Translations under genes and position numbers: made by a program
Part shown: one piece after another, positions 1 through 14,000 of the stretch
Position numbering within the stretch: position 1 is the first letter of the stretch
Layout: each line of letters begins with the position of its first letter
DNA from: Phytoseiulus persimilis
Lineage: Eukaryota > Arthropoda > Arachnida > Mesostigmata > Phytoseiidae
Reading direction: 5' to 3'
Assembly: GCA_037576195.1 (NCBI GenBank)
Contig: CM075103.1
Span: 9,982,001 to 10,046,000 of the forward strand
Length of the DNA stretch: 64,000 bases
The notes under the pieces: model-generated
Database searches by the model: none
Told to the model about the DNA's origin: nothing
The model's input: only the letters and a program-made list of their open reading frames with translations

Positions 1-1997
1 AGCTGGTCGGTCGGTGGGTCGGTCGGGCGGGCGTTATACCAACGGACAACAGAGTCGCCGCGCGGGGCACGGGAGAATTCCCAGGGCCTGAGATGAGCGT
101 CTTTCGTCCGACCGACCATCTCTCAGCCTGAGCTAACTGGCGAGCCGTTCCTCCGCCCGCTCGCCTGCTTGTCGCTCATCGGCAGTGACCGACATAAATT
201 GCATATCGTACCGCATCAGCATTCATCAGCGGTTTTCCGGCGGCGGCGGCGGTCACTGAGGGAGGAGGCAAGCTAGCCGTGTCCGGTTCGGGTTGGCTGC
301 GACCAAAGTACCGGAGTTTAGATTCCCCGAGTTTAATTGGAATCATACATGCGAGCGAAACAAACGAATGAAGATAGCCGGAGTCTACATATTCAACTTC
401 AAAGAGCGGACGCTGCGGTCTGCCGGTCGCTAGAAACCGAAGAAGACGTCACGGCTGACCACATCGGGTTCGCGTGAAGACCCAAATGAAAGAACGAGCA
501 AACGACGGAGGAACGAAAGACGAATCCGATGTCTGACCGGTAGCAAGATAGAGAGAGATCGAGAGGAGGGACGACGACGGAAAAGGAGAGGAACAACCGG
601 CTGACTCATTTCACTCGGGCTTCAGAAGTTCGTTTCAGTCAGAAATTCGACTCCCGAAATGTCATTCAGGCCCACCTCCTTCTCGCACGCACACGAAGCT
701 TCAAGAGCACCCGTGAGCTCCCATCTCCGTTCTTTGCTCGTTTCCGCTGTTTGTAACGAGAAATAGTAAGAACGCTGAAAGATGGTGAATTTCGTGTTTC
801 GCCCATTTGCATCCTGAGAGCCAGGGGACATCATCTAGAGGTTCGAAATCACCGAAGTGAAGGAACAACGAAAATGGAGTCCCGGTGAACTCAAGTACAA
901 GAAACAACAAGTGGCATGTCTTACCTCCGCCCGCTCCTGGTTGTCCTGTCGAAGAGCGGGTCTCCCCGCTGCCCTCGTCGCCGATTCTCCTCTTCTCCAT
1001 TCTGAGCGGGTCGTAGCCGTAACAACGCCGTTACTTCTCTCGTAGATCCAATCCATCGAAATCTAAGCAGCGATAGGAACGATTGGCAACTTCTGAGCTC
1101 AGCGGGGCGCTCCGGGTGCTCCCTCGAAGGGGTTGGCTCCTCGGTTCGTCGCGTTGGGCGGAAAATTGAAAAGCTCGCTGTGCGCGATCTTTAATCTCTA
1201 CGGCTACCCGTCGGCCACGGAACCTTCGATCCAAGTCGATCTTCGCCTTCGGGTTGCCGGATCAGCGAGTCGGGCGCTCGATCCAACTGACATTGTTGAA
1301 TTTGTGTCGATCGAACTTCATTTCTATCTCAATGAAAAAACCGCCGACCGCCAAAAAGCGGACAGGGAGGAGGTGTCGGTGATCGGCTGACGTTGAAGAG
1401 GACGCGTTCGCTCCTGATTTATTCGACACGCCATCCGGTGCCATACGTCTTCGGAGCAGCCATCGCACCGCCGTCGTCCGACTCCTTCGTTTAACGCTTT
1501 CGATAAAAATTTAAATCGTTCTCGAAGCCATCGTTCTTTTCGCCAGCGAGCCGGCCACCGGCCAACGAATCCACCACGAAGATTCCAGATCCGCCGGCGA
1601 GCTAACCAGTTACCTCAACGAGCGGCGTCTTCGGATCCAGGAGAATAATCCACCACGAATCCTCTCCGATTTCTCCTTCGTCTCGCTTACTTCCGCTTGT
1701 CGGACTGGTACCTCACTGGTTTGAGTGTGAAGACGAATGCTCCTTTGCCGGAACTTGATGGCGCTTCCTGCCGTGCCTTCCGAACAACTCTCGACAAATT
1801 CGAAATGTACAGAAACGACGAGCTCCGGCCGCGCGAAGATGAAGACGAGGCAGATGAGAAACGCGTTCATCACCGCCTCGCCGCTCTTGGATGATGAATA
1901 TCGGGGCGCGTCTGCAAAGCTGAGCCGAGAATAGGAGGAACTTTCGAAACTTGCACGATTTCGGTCGGTCCTAACCGATTTGGCTCGGCCGTCATCC

Positions 1998-2016
1998 TTC
2001 TTCTTCTTCTTCTTTT
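1998..2016. repeat. TTC microsatellite
   Basis: About six tandem TTC triplets (GAA on the other strand) lie in a pyrimidine-rich run that continues into TTTTC. It has no coding context. It is an ordinary simple repeat and may vary in length between individuals. Confidence 0.85.
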
Positions 2017-5000
2017 CATTCGACCGGGCGGGCGGGCGGACGGTCGGTCGAGCGAGAGATCACTGGGTGGAAAGCGTTGATATTAATGACCTACTGTCAT
2101 TCAGTTCTTTGCTCTGGAAACCAAGCGCGGTTCGACCCTAGCTCCGAACTCGGGGAGACAATCGCGAACTCCCGGGTGCTACTCCCCCGGAACTCGGACT
2201 CCGAGGCGCCGGACCAGGTCAAATATAGGCCCACGGTGGGTGATCTTGATCGGCCACAATGATCCGGCGCCCCGGAATCGATCGGACGTGGGTTCGAGTT
2301 CGGAATGGGCTCCTTTGCTCTCGCAGAGAGGACTGCGTTCCCTGGACGTCTGGAGAGTTGGGGACGAGCTTGCGTCGCTCGGTCGCGGAACGGCTTCATT
2401 CGGAAGTGATGAACCTAACATCTGAAGCGTCGGTGTCGTTAATATCGATCCAACAGCGGAGCAACGACGGCGGCAGCGGCAGCATTCAATTAAGTAGCAA
2501 CGAGTCGACACCAACAAAGCGCTCGACTCGTGACAACTGCAACGAATGGCAACAGCAGCAACAGTAACAACACAGATGGTGGCGGAATCGAAACCTGCGG
2601 GAGATCCGCCGAGCCGTGCGGGGGGCCAGTCGGAGCAGCAGTCTGATTTATTGATTTGATCGCATTTAGTATCAAATATTCTGTAATGTACACTCCCGTA
2701 TACAAACTAACCTCCGGTTTGACGAACTTTCCGCTCGCCAGCTATCAAACGTAGCTTTGAGTCGGTGAGCAAGACCCGCGAAGCGAGACCTTCCAGATCG
2801 CGGTCCAAGCAGTTGCACCCACCGAGCGACCTGGAGCCTGCGTCTCGGATGTTTCAAATACCTGTTACCGAATTTTAAGGCTGCCGATGCAACATTGGCG
2901 TGAAACCGCTCGAGAGGAATGCATACCTCATCTCGAACAGGGCGGTTCTGGGGTTGTTCGGAGTCACAAAAAGACCCGCGGATTTCTGGAGTCCGGGTAA
3001 GAGCCGGAACGTGAACGGTGTAGTTGAATTGAACTCCCGTCATATCGGATGATGGAGGTGGTGACGATGCAACAGAATTTACAGCCCAATCAAGCCGATG
3101 AACGGAGAGGTCCGCCTATCTTCGGATTGACCATTGTCCTCTACTAGAATACGCGCCCGCGCGTGCGCTTAGATCGAACCTACTATGACCCGGAAAGTTC
3201 AAGCGATGGCGAGCCTTTGAAAACTGGTTATCACATGGGAAAATGGAGGAGGCGAGAAACGAGCCCAAACAATAATAACTATAATCCCCGTGTCCTGGCA
3301 GCATCGAGAGGTTCGAACGCCGAATAACCAATGAGTCCAGCGAGTTTATCATGAAAAAAATTGCGCAGAAAAAGATGCGCCTGCGCGCGATTTGCCATCG
3401 AGCAATTTCGCGGTCGTCTCCCTCGGACGTGGCATCGATTCGCCGTTTCTGGCAGAGTTTCGGAACTTATATTCTCAAATAAACATATGCCATGAGCATG
3501 CTGTCACAAACATGTTCATGTCTTGTGTTGGAGCAACAATATATATTCGGATATTCTCGTTCAGGTTTACGTTTAACTATTTTCGAAAAGAGTATACCAC
3601 TCGATGCGCAGGGTGCCTCCCTTTTAGCACCAGGAAAACATGAAGAGTAGTTTATACACTACGTACCCAGTAACGCGAGGCAGACGTGGTGGACCATAAC
3701 AGGCTTAACAAGACCACGAGAAACAGCGAGTTATTTTGTGTGAGCGAGGATGCGCAGGTGTGCTAGCTCCCGCTGCTGTCGCAGATATGTCAAAAAAAAA
3801 AGGATTTCGCTCCGCGCATCACTGGATACTGATATCGAGCTTCTGAAGAGAAAATGAGAAAGGAAGAAAAGAGGAAACTCCGCTCAGTTAACCAAGCTCG
3901 CTGAATGCATAAAACGTCGTCGCGGTCAGAGACGTCGTAGGCGACGTGTGGCTTTCTGGATTTTGCAACACCCCGGATATTGTTATCGTCATCGCGATCC
4001 TCGTGTGATCATCATTATGGCCTTGTCATTTTTTTTTTTTGAAACTCGAAGAAGTACGTCGACGTCCAGTTCGACAATTTGTCACCCGGACCGGGAACGG
4101 AGTTTGAGGGGATCAGGAAAAAAAACTAATCTAAGTCTAATGAAGTTTCGGCCATAAACTCACAGTGGGACCGGCGGGCGAAGTGGTCGATAAACTTTCT
4201 GTGTCTTCAGCCTTGTCGAAATGAGCCTCATTTGATGATCGGTGCTAACGACTGTTGTCAGCGATGCGTTGGGAACGCACGCTCAGTGTTAGCGATGTAC
4301 GAAAAATCCGTTGAGGAAGGAAGAGGCGAAAGCAGCTTCTGGTTGGGAGAATGTCTCGCGGAAACGTTCCCGTTGGAGAATCGATTCCTCCGAGTTTCCG
4401 GCTCGCGTTGTACTTCGATCCACGATACGGCCGCGTTACGCAGTACGACCGACAGCGACGCTCAGACAGACGTCTCCTAAGTGAAGCGAAGAGAAAGAGG
4501 ATGTCAGTGAAGGATGTTTCCCACGCGCTCATTCGTTTGAAATCAACGGCGTTCTGTTAATGAGACAGAAACTGAGAAAACGGCGCCGCTGCTCTGGGGG
4601 AACACGTCCCGAAAACTTTCTCATTCAATCAGACACTCGTTACCGCACAAGTGTAGCTTACTCTCGGATTTAGTGACGAAAATTCACGGAATGAAAGTCG
4701 ATGAGCCGCATGAGCGATACTCCTTTCCCTCAATCTTACTTCTCCGTAGTCGAAAACGAACGCTGATGTTCTCCTGGTTTGCGTTTTCGTTCTGGCTCAC
4801 GAGGTATGTAACGATCCATTTGCAATTTCAGGTAAGTCCCCTGTTCGTGGCTCGAACGACCGGCGTCGTTGGACCGTCGGCTTGGTCAACCGCTATCGCA
4901 CGAGGTATCTCCGGTGTTGTCAATATATCATCCTTTTTTCGGATTTTTGTTTCTCGTTCACGTTATACCACCCACAAGGCGTTTCTAAGCGCAGTATGGC

Positions 5001-7990
5001 TTTGTAATTAGCACTTTGCGCGGCTCGAAACTCTTGCTCGGACCGCCGGCTCGTCGCCGTTCCGCTGCGTCGACCCAGTGCCACGAGAATTTATTTTTCG
5101 TCGAAGTTTTCGGCGCTGAAATCACGAGGGACATCGGACGCGTGGCGGAACCAATTCCTCCGTCACCCGACATGACTAATTCAGTCTGTTAGAATTGTGA
5201 TTAATCGTCAGACGAACCGCTTTCCCACGAGAGCGACACGCCTTGCGCTGGAATTTCGCTCCTCGGCCTCGACCAGGGTCTGATTTTCGAAGTCAGATCC
5301 GAAAATTCCCCCCTCGGAAATGAAAATCCTCGAGACCTGTCAAAGATTCCACTGCTGGAGGGCTGGTCGGAGGAGCGCACATTCGAATTTTTCATTCGTC
5401 CACGTGATTGGAGTTTTTCTGCGGGGACTGCGGAGTGTTCGAGCACATCCTCGTTAGGCTCTGATGAGCAGGGTCTTCAGTCTGAAATATGTTCTTTGAA
5501 TGATTCATCGTCGGTTGATCGCATGCTAAAAGATGTTGTCTCATGATCCCATTCACAAAGCTCCGGCGAAACCCAAAGCCGGCGTGGAAGAGCAGAGCGA
5601 CGGCGGAGAACCGAAAAGCTCGACGTTTCTGAACCATCCGAGATTGGGAAGCGTTCGATTTATCATAGTGCCGTTCTCGGATTCCTTCGGTCGGTCGACT
5701 GGAACATTCACAGACTTGTTTTCTGCTCGTTCAGCACGCTACCTTGGGTCGCATCTACGTCTTCATTCACGGCTTATCCCCCGTCGGCTGAATGAGCGTA
5801 CGCTGCTTTCCCATACTATATCGAAGATCGATCGAAGAAAAATTCCCAGGAGTCGAAACGAGCTCCCTCACAGACATCCAGCGTTCGCTCGTATTCTACG
5901 TTGAGCCGAAATTTATGTTTGAAGGAATTCTATTATATGTGTCGGGTTCGTCTGCTTGGTGCGTTTTTTTTTTTCTCGTGACGGATCTTCGGTTGCGACA
6001 AAGTCCGCGGGGTTCTCTGAATTTCGCGTAGCGAAGAGCGAGTCCCGTCGTTCCCGGAACCGCGAGAGGAGTTGCAGCGCTCCCGCGTTTGGATCCAAGT
6101 GGAGCCACGGATTCCTCGGTTTCAAGTCCAGGTCGCAGTTCCGCCAGGGAACGCCAGCCGGGGCCTTGTGAGTCCGGAATCGCGGTTCTCGTCCTTCGTT
6201 TTGGTGAACCGCCCTGCAGCCGAAATCGTTGATGATGACGATGATCCAAACGGTTTCCAGGAAACCAGTTCGGCGTTGCAGCTGTCGAGCGGTTGGCGGC
6301 GCTGCTGTAAATATCTTTCCATCGTCCTTGGAGAATTCTCACTCTTAAGCGATGGCAGCGGGGCAATTAGCGTGTCTTCCTCCTTAATATTGCGCTGGTC
6401 GGAGAAGTTGAATGTAGCACTAGTTCAAGTAAGCCGATGGGAGCGATGGTACTCGTAATGGTCGTAGCCGACACGGTATACTTGAGCTCCTCGGTCGCGT
6501 TGCTCCCGTACCCTGTTTTCTGCAAATCGACGAGCGGGCAGCAACTTCTTCTGATGGGAACGGTTCCACAACAAGTCCAGACTACACGACCCGTTCTTCG
6601 TACGGCGGATTACCTTGAATCATCAAGTGACCGAGTCGTTTGATGACTCTGAATCATTGGCTAAATGGAAATTACGGGCGGATGGTCGCGACTGATCCAG
6701 AACTTCTGGAAGACTCGTTTCGGTGGTCGTCTCGAGTGGTCGCAACTCTGATGACTCACAACGGATCGACTCCCGACACTCCGAGGAGCTTAGGCTGCGC
6801 TGTGACAAAAACTAGAAGAGCTGCATGAGCTTGACCGCGGGCTTGAGTTCTGGAAACCGTCCTGTTGACACCCCGGAGCTGCCGGTAGGTGTTGACGTCG
6901 GCTAGGAGTGCGATGTGACGAGTGAGAAGATGACAGAGGATACCTGAACTGACGACGCGCACCGGCAAGCGAGAAAGGGAGGGAAAATGTTAAGAAAATC
7001 ACTCGTTAAGAGTTCAGTTGATGGATGATGGAAGCCATGCGCGAACGAAAGCAAGAAGAACACGAAAAAAATCGACTGGTTATACTCCCTAAGTGATTTT
7101 TAATGCAGTCATCGCGGAGAGGCGATGCTCACCAACGGCGGCCCCGTTCCGACGAGCGCCGAATGTAATCCACACGTCCGCACACCGAAAACCGTTAGCG
7201 GAGCATTGAATCAATGACACGATACGAAAATGAATCGTCTTCAGAAAACGGTTTCGCTTCTGGGTTAGGTCCGCTGCGCCCTGAGACGAAAGCCTCGACG
7301 AGCTTGCCACGACTTCCTTCGTGCGAAGTTTGTGTTTGACATCGATTTAGAAACATGCGTCATTTGCGAGGAGCTCCTCGAACTGTTCACATCTTCGAAG
7401 TATCCTGGAGAGTCGGAAAGCTGAGCAGAATCGAACTAGTGGCAAAATATTGACTCGTGGAGCGAGCTCCTTTGTCAGGACTCGGGTTCCAGCCAATTAA
7501 GTGAAGTAAGGCGAGCTATATGAACAAGGGCATTCGATAGTGCCTCTCACGTTTCGGCAATAATTTTCTCCTTGTTTCTTCTTTGCTTGTTTTCCTGTTA
7601 ACCTGGCTGAGTGCTTGTGCGTTCGACCGCTTGGTTAACTCGTCACGAAGACAACGTTGACGTCGACGAGAAAGCCGATAAGGACCACGAGAGCTCTACC
7701 TCCGTGATCGAGCAAATTGTTCCCGCTATGGAATACGCAGGCGCCGTCATCACTGGGAAGAAGTCCACCGACAGACTAATAGGGATGGGAAGCTAAGGTC
7801 CTCTTCAGAATCAGCAGAGCCACCTGTTTTGTCGGCGTCGCGAGTCCGTATCCTCGGACGTGTCCGAATTTTTCTACTCGTGGAATGAGGGAGAACACCG
7901 CCGCCTGTGATGATAAGGAGATCGGGAAGAATCCAGAACGAAGCGCCAGCTTCGGCCGGTTTGAGTACCTTCTTTATTTTTTGAATATTT

Positions 7991-8004
7991 CATGAATATT
8001 CATG
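7991..8004. promoter_or_regulatory. Perfect 14-bp palindrome containing ATGAATATTCAT
   Basis: The 14 bases CATGAATATTCATG are exactly self-complementary. The inner 12 bases match the palindromic POU-factor element known as MORE in its ATGAATATTCAT form, which is bound by POU-domain dimers such as Oct-1 and Pit-1 in vertebrates. The surrounding sequence is AT-rich (TTGAATATTT just to the left). The palindrome is seen directly; binding by a POU factor and any role in SoxF control are inference. A single 12-bp match can also arise by chance in this much DNA. Confidence 0.3.
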
Positions 8005-11000
8005 CAGGCGCGCAGCGTGGTTCGGCTAGCCAGGCCTTGCGGTCGACTTTCTGGTCAGTGTGTTGGTCAGCTCGCCCGGTGTTTCGCGGCGTCCGATCCG
8101 GTGACGGTCCGATACGATCGAGCAGGAATTAGAAGGACGCAATGAAAACGCGCGGTAGCCACGCCCTCGTCAGCTGCCCCTGCTCGCGGTTCTCGCATTG
8201 AAACCCGCATGCTTTCGCGCAGGGCTCTACCTCGAGGAGTTCGCGGCCGCCACGAGTGTTGGGTTTCCATTTTCTCGCTCGGTAGAATCAAACGGGGGAC
8301 CAGCGTCGTCGGACTGGGCGAAAGACGACAACGATGTGACCTGTGCGTTTTTCTGCGTGCAGTGCCATCTGAAATGTCATCAGAATCCTCTGAGATTCGT
8401 CACCCAATGGGCGTTTTTTCGTCCATCTTCGTCGATGTAGCCAGGTGGTGCTGAGCCTGCTTGGGTGGATGGATGAATGGTCCGCTGGTCATCAGGGGTT
8501 TGGCTGGCGGGTCGGACGGACAGGGGGCATTCTGCCATTGCTGCCGCTCCAACTCACCAAGAGCACTGCTGCAGAGATGGACAGACCGAGCTGGGGATGC
8601 TTAAGAAACACAGAACTGAAGAGGAGCTGGCCAGCAGAAAAAGGGGGCCGAAGAGCCGTTTTGTGAAGTCAACCAGCAGCGAGCTGCACCTGGGCAAAAG
8701 TCGATCCGAACGCACTGGCCGTGTCGCGCGCTGCTTGTCCACCTGTGCTCTGGTCCGGGTGCTCTATCTCATGGATGAACCAATGTCGGCAACCCCTGAG
8801 AGAAAGTTGCCCGATTGAGGTAACCTCCAGTGCAACTCCAGAGTAGATCTGTTTACGGCGCTAATTTCACGCGGCATCTACATTGTTCGATCAGGCAGTG
8901 CTTCGGACCAGCTGCCGGAAAAAACTTGGATACCGGTGTCTGAGCCGGTTGCTTTCTGGGAAGAGACACCGACGGCCATTCGGGAAGGCATGCGGAGATC
9001 GCTGAGGTGGGAATCGCGATTCCTAACGAGTTTGTCGGCCGCGGGCGAAGACTGCCCAGTTGCCGGATCGGAATCCGAAACCAGGACGTCAACCGGAAAA
9101 GACTGACGACGGAAAGGAGGAAGGGAACGGCGAGGCGTTGCACCACCTGACACGGCATTCCCTGAAATTTGTTTGGGAATTCCATTTTTCCACCAACGGC
9201 ACTTTTCCGTTTAAATTCGATTTCATGGGAAACAGCGCGTTCTCAGCGATACTGACGGTGGCCGCAGTGCCGGCAACTGGTACTTCGGATCCCACACGCC
9301 TGGAGCAGTCGGAGCTATTGAGAAACCGACAGAACGAGTTTCCAGTGTTTTCTGTCCGCGACCGTTATTAACTATTTTCAATACTAGCAAACGCTTGACA
9401 TCGCTCCGGGTTCAGACGCGGTGTCTGAAGTTCTGCGGATGTCGGACCCGAGCTCCTCATAGAGCACTATGAGGCCGAAGGTGTGATCGAGGACGTGAAT
9501 CGAACAATGGCGTACCTCGCGACATCCGCGCGTCCGACACGCAAATGTTAAAACTCCGGACACACTCTCACAGCCATCGTCAAGATTATCGGAGGATCCG
9601 CATTGCGGATCCGACGGTATTCGCCGGGAACCTGCAGTACCGCACGATGAAGACGTCGATACCAAAGATTAATGGGTCCCAATCGTGAAGGGAAGGGAGG
9701 GAGAGAACGGGCCGTAGTCGCCGTCGTCCAGTCAGCCGCAGCCGATGGGTTCCACCGCACAAGGCAACCACTTGAGATGTTGAGCTACGCCATAGCGTGA
9801 GAATCAAGAGCACCAGCCAACAGTTCTTACAATAACTTCGTCCGATCCGGGGCACAACAAACAGCAGTGACAACGCGGCGGCGAACTGTAACAGGACCGG
9901 CGGTAGAACTCAGACGACGTGGGAAGGTGTTTGAATTAATCGACTTCAGTTCACATCAACTTCCCTGTCGATCGATAGATGTATCGCTCTTCGGCTCGTT
10001 CGCAGCGAACTTTCCAAAAGAGGAGAAATAGATAACAACACATCAAGTCCAGAGAAACGATCATCGAGAGGCGCAGCCCGTCCCATGGAAGGGTTCTCAG
10101 ACTTTTGAAAACCCCGCCAGCCGGCGGAATGTGGTTAAAGAGCCGCGTGTGAACATAGCTCCCAGTTACTTCCTGAAATGTCACGAGTGTCCTGGAGAAG
10201 GCCCCGAGCAATTAGCTCGGCAAGGTCAGGGATGTCCTCCGACTCCGACACTCCGCTTCAAGCCTCTTCCTCAAGTAGTTCAGAACCTGAAGTGTTGCGG
10301 GACGTAAGATGCGCAGAATTCGAGTAAAAGAAATTAGGCAGAGCGGGAAAAAACGTTGGATGAGGTTCTCATCAGATGTTGCGGCCCTCTTCCCACGCCG
10401 TGACAGATCAGCGGATGAGCCAGCGAAGAAGTCGGGACGAGATCAAGACGAATCAAGTCGACTCGAGTCAAGTGTTCGTCCGCAATTGCTTTCAAATCAC
10501 AGCAATCGCTGAACTCATCGTCCGCTGCTGATCATCACTGTCTGCAGCGTTGCCCTCAGCATGGTCGTCGTCGTCGGTGTTTTCGGCGGCGATGACGTTA
10601 AGAGAAAGTTTCTCAGTGAGTCTGCCAGGAGTCAGCGAAACGAGGGGAGCGCGAAGGAACGCCTGAGTCGGAGCGGACGCCTCAAAGTCAACGTTTGTCG
10701 TTCGATATCCCCTCTTTGCCGCTGCATCATGAGACTCGAGTTTTGTAATCGGTGACCCGACTCTTTCTGCCGTTCCGAGTTTCCCTCTGAGTTCCTGTTC
10801 TGGACGGCGAACGACGGTTTTCAAGAACACCCCGGGAGCGAGGGACGAAATTTCGCAAGTCGCGTCGAGTGGGGTTGTTGTATGTCTGCGTTCCGACGGC
10901 AGCGTCGCCCTTGTTGAAGGTCCGCACGCACGTGGCCGCGTCCGCGAAAGAGGGAAGATTTACACAGAATGAAAAAGCAGTGATCGTAGGGGAACTTTCG

Positions 11001-14000
11001 AGAAGAGAGGCAAAACCGAGTGGCGTCTGTAGAAGCGGACCACCGAACTACTATCACAGGAGCTGACGCGCATGCCTTCACTTACCCACACAGGTGTCAA
11101 CGGGACGAAGCGCGGCTTACCTCCGCTCAAGCCTCAGTTTCTGAGCCGACTCGGGCTTAAGTGTCCCCGTTCGGAAGACCTTTGACTGTGGCAAGTATGG
11201 CCTGGTCTGCTCGGCTTCGCTTGACACTCAGTAAAGCGGCGCCCGGTCATCGCAGTGTCCGGAGCGCCACAAAAAAACAGAGCCGGAATTTTTCCGTTAA
11301 TTCAAGACTCGTGAGCAGCAAACGCAAATAAAGTTCAAGCGAGGAGTGCGAGAGGGATTTTTGTAGTGAGAAAAAAAAACGAAAAAGGAAGGAACCGAAA
11401 TTGGCGTGCGGCATTAAAAGTGTCACCAAAGTCATCTCGAGCCGGGCTTGTGGGAAGAGACCCCACGATTGGGTGGTCGGTCAGTCTACGAGACGTTGGC
11501 GGTGCTATCGGTCCCGGGCCGAGTGGAAACGATGGAAGCTTCGTTGATCGTCATCACCACTTACGCTGTGATGTGTTTGAGTAATTGATGATGCTCAATT
11601 TGATGAAGTACCCCTGGCAGAGCGGACAGCCGGTCGGTCTTTAGTTTGGTCAGCCGCTCGCTCGACCAGGCTGTCTGTGTTTCTGACTTGTAGAGCGGAC
11701 AAATAATCTGTGCAACCCGATGCCGTCAGTGGCGGTGTCCAGTGAATAGGCACAAGAGACGGCGAGAAAGCAAACAGACGACCGATGCACCGAATGAATG
11801 GAAGACGGCGGCGACGGGGACGGCAGGAACAGTTCGCCGGAACAGTTCGAGCCGTTCTCGTAATTAACTCGCCGCTACAGACTGATGGCGCGGCCCGCAG
11901 ACCGACTTCTACGGCGACGACAACGATCGCACAGACAGCGTACACCGTGCTCGTCGTGCGATACCCGCTTCGTAGATGCGGGAAGAATTCTCCCGTCGGG
12001 CGGCTTTCGCCTCGCGGGCCGCCCGATCGCCCCTCTGCCGGCGGCCCGCTGGAGCGTTCGACTCTCAGCACCTGATAGTGAAAGATTGAGGATTGATTCA
12101 AAAACGGAACGACAGGCGTGTAAGAGCGTGATTGTCGTCCTTCAAGGTTGACGCCGGCGAAACAGTTTGACGTTAATTAAGAGGCAGCTAGCAGTGGCGC
12201 GAAAGACCACGGAACCATCGAACTTCTTCCAGCGATCACACAGAACAATAAGGTTTAAGAATCATCCGTTTTCGGTTTCCGATCTCACTGAAAACTTCGG
12301 TGGCGGTTGAGTTCAGGGTGAGCATCGGCTCAGTCTCCCCCTGTTTCGCGCTTTCGATAGAGTGTGCGTTGACGATCGATTAGAACCAAAACTTGGGAAT
12401 CACAACGAGGTCTCATTCGAACCTCTTACTCGGGGTCGCTACCGAAGCCGTCCGGTTTCGGATCCACATGGAAGGACGCGCGCAGCCTCGGTCGGAGTTT
12501 TCGAATGTCCGACATCTGCCGCTGGTAAAGTTGGGCCACTGAGTCCTGCAACGGTGGATCGGTTGTGATTCGGTAACGCAGCAGTGTTTTCGTTGTAACA
12601 ACGCTTTCCGATTAACCGAAGCTCGCTTCGCCCGATGCCGTCCGTGTGATCGGCCGGTGGAGGGCGGGCTTGTCACGAATTTGAAGTTCACTTCGAAAAT
12701 CGGTGCCGTTCATCGACGCCGCCGCCACGTCTATCCGCTCGTCCGTCGAAGTATAGCGAAAGCATCGATGCTGCTCTGCTTTCGATCGTGACTTTGGGCC
12801 CGCGACCACCACCATCACCGCCAGCAGAAAGCAACCAACTCCCCCAAGGGTAACAGCCCCGATGAGGACTAAGCCGGACTGCGACCCGGCTCATCAAAGT
12901 CCGTCAAGACCTCGGACGAACCATTTGACTGAGCGGTTTCTCCGTCGACTCCGAATCGAAATCGGCGGTCGAGGAATCTGCAAACACGACTCGAACCACG
13001 AGACGGAAACACGGAAAAGCTCGAGAAGGCAGCCCGGGCTCAAGAATTCGCACGAGAGGCAGCGGGCTCGAGACGGAGAGAGAAAAAAATCATGTACAAT
13101 AGAGATGTTTCTCACAACCATCTATCTCTCGCAGATGACGCTATTATTGCTGTCGTCGCCCGCGATGTTATCGTCTGGTGTAAATTCCAGAGTCGATCGG
13201 ATGCGAAGTCGAAAGTTTCGAAGCGTTGTGAACACGAGCCAAGGAGAGCGGGAGAACCCTCCGGACGCACGTTCGTTAGACACCGCGACACTAACACAGT
13301 CAGGTATTCTTCTCTGTTGTCACCGCTCTCCTCCAGCCGGCCGAGCAGCCAGCGTTTGCTTTCTCCCTTTGTCTGTGTGTCCGAGCGCGCTCCGGAGGAA
13401 GACTTTGGCTATATCGAGAACCATTAATATCGGCAATGTTCAGTGAGCCGGCGTCACAGTCATGTTGAAGCGACCGACCGATGGAACCGCAGCCTCAAGA
13501 AGCTTACCTGGCCGCCTTACATGACTGTGCCGCAGGCAGGCAAGAAGGCAAACGGAGACTCGGTACAAAGAAAGCAATGTGCTGCTCAATGCCGACCAAG
13601 CCCCTGTCAGCTCTCTTGATACAGGAATAGGCCGAAACTAGCAGAAACATTACCGGCCACCATCAATAAACACGCATGTAATAGTCTACACCGACTCATC
13701 AATACAGTCGGCTGGGGAAGAGGCAAAAAACTCCCTATTTTCCCCCTCTTTTTCTCCCGACTGTCTATCTAGATGCTCTCCGAGCAGGCTCTGGGTGCCG
13801 GAGCCGTTCTCACTCGCGCGGCTCTAGGACCTGCATCGAGCCTCCAGATCCCGTAATGCCTCGGAAATTCGATGTTTGGATGGGTTTCGCAGAGTTACTC
13901 ACAGGTGTCCTCGAGTGTTCGGTGAACACCTCTGATGATTTGAAACCACGTCCTTGGTGGAAGCTCGGAGAGCAGGACACCAACTACCTTGGTCGCTTTG

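Larger units (their letters stand above)
1..13999. other. Non-coding stretch, probably intronic or intergenic
   Basis: I recognise no conserved protein domain on either strand. The longest open frames are about 194 codons at 12862-13446 (+) and 168 codons at 11595-12101 (-). Both are rich in Arg, Ser and Pro and look like chance frames in CpG-rich DNA. Visible landmarks are a GGTC/GGTCGG-type low-complexity tract at 1-35, a TTC microsatellite near 1998-2016, a CAA/CAG-rich tract near 2540-2570 and a perfect AT-rich palindrome at 7991-8004. If the SoxF first exon lies to the left of the window, this is the 5' part of a very long SoxF intron; that is inference. Confidence 0.6.

Noticed and set aside
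12862-13446. 194-codon plus-strand ORF
   Set aside because: Arg/Ser-rich composition typical of chance frames in CpG-rich DNA; no motif.
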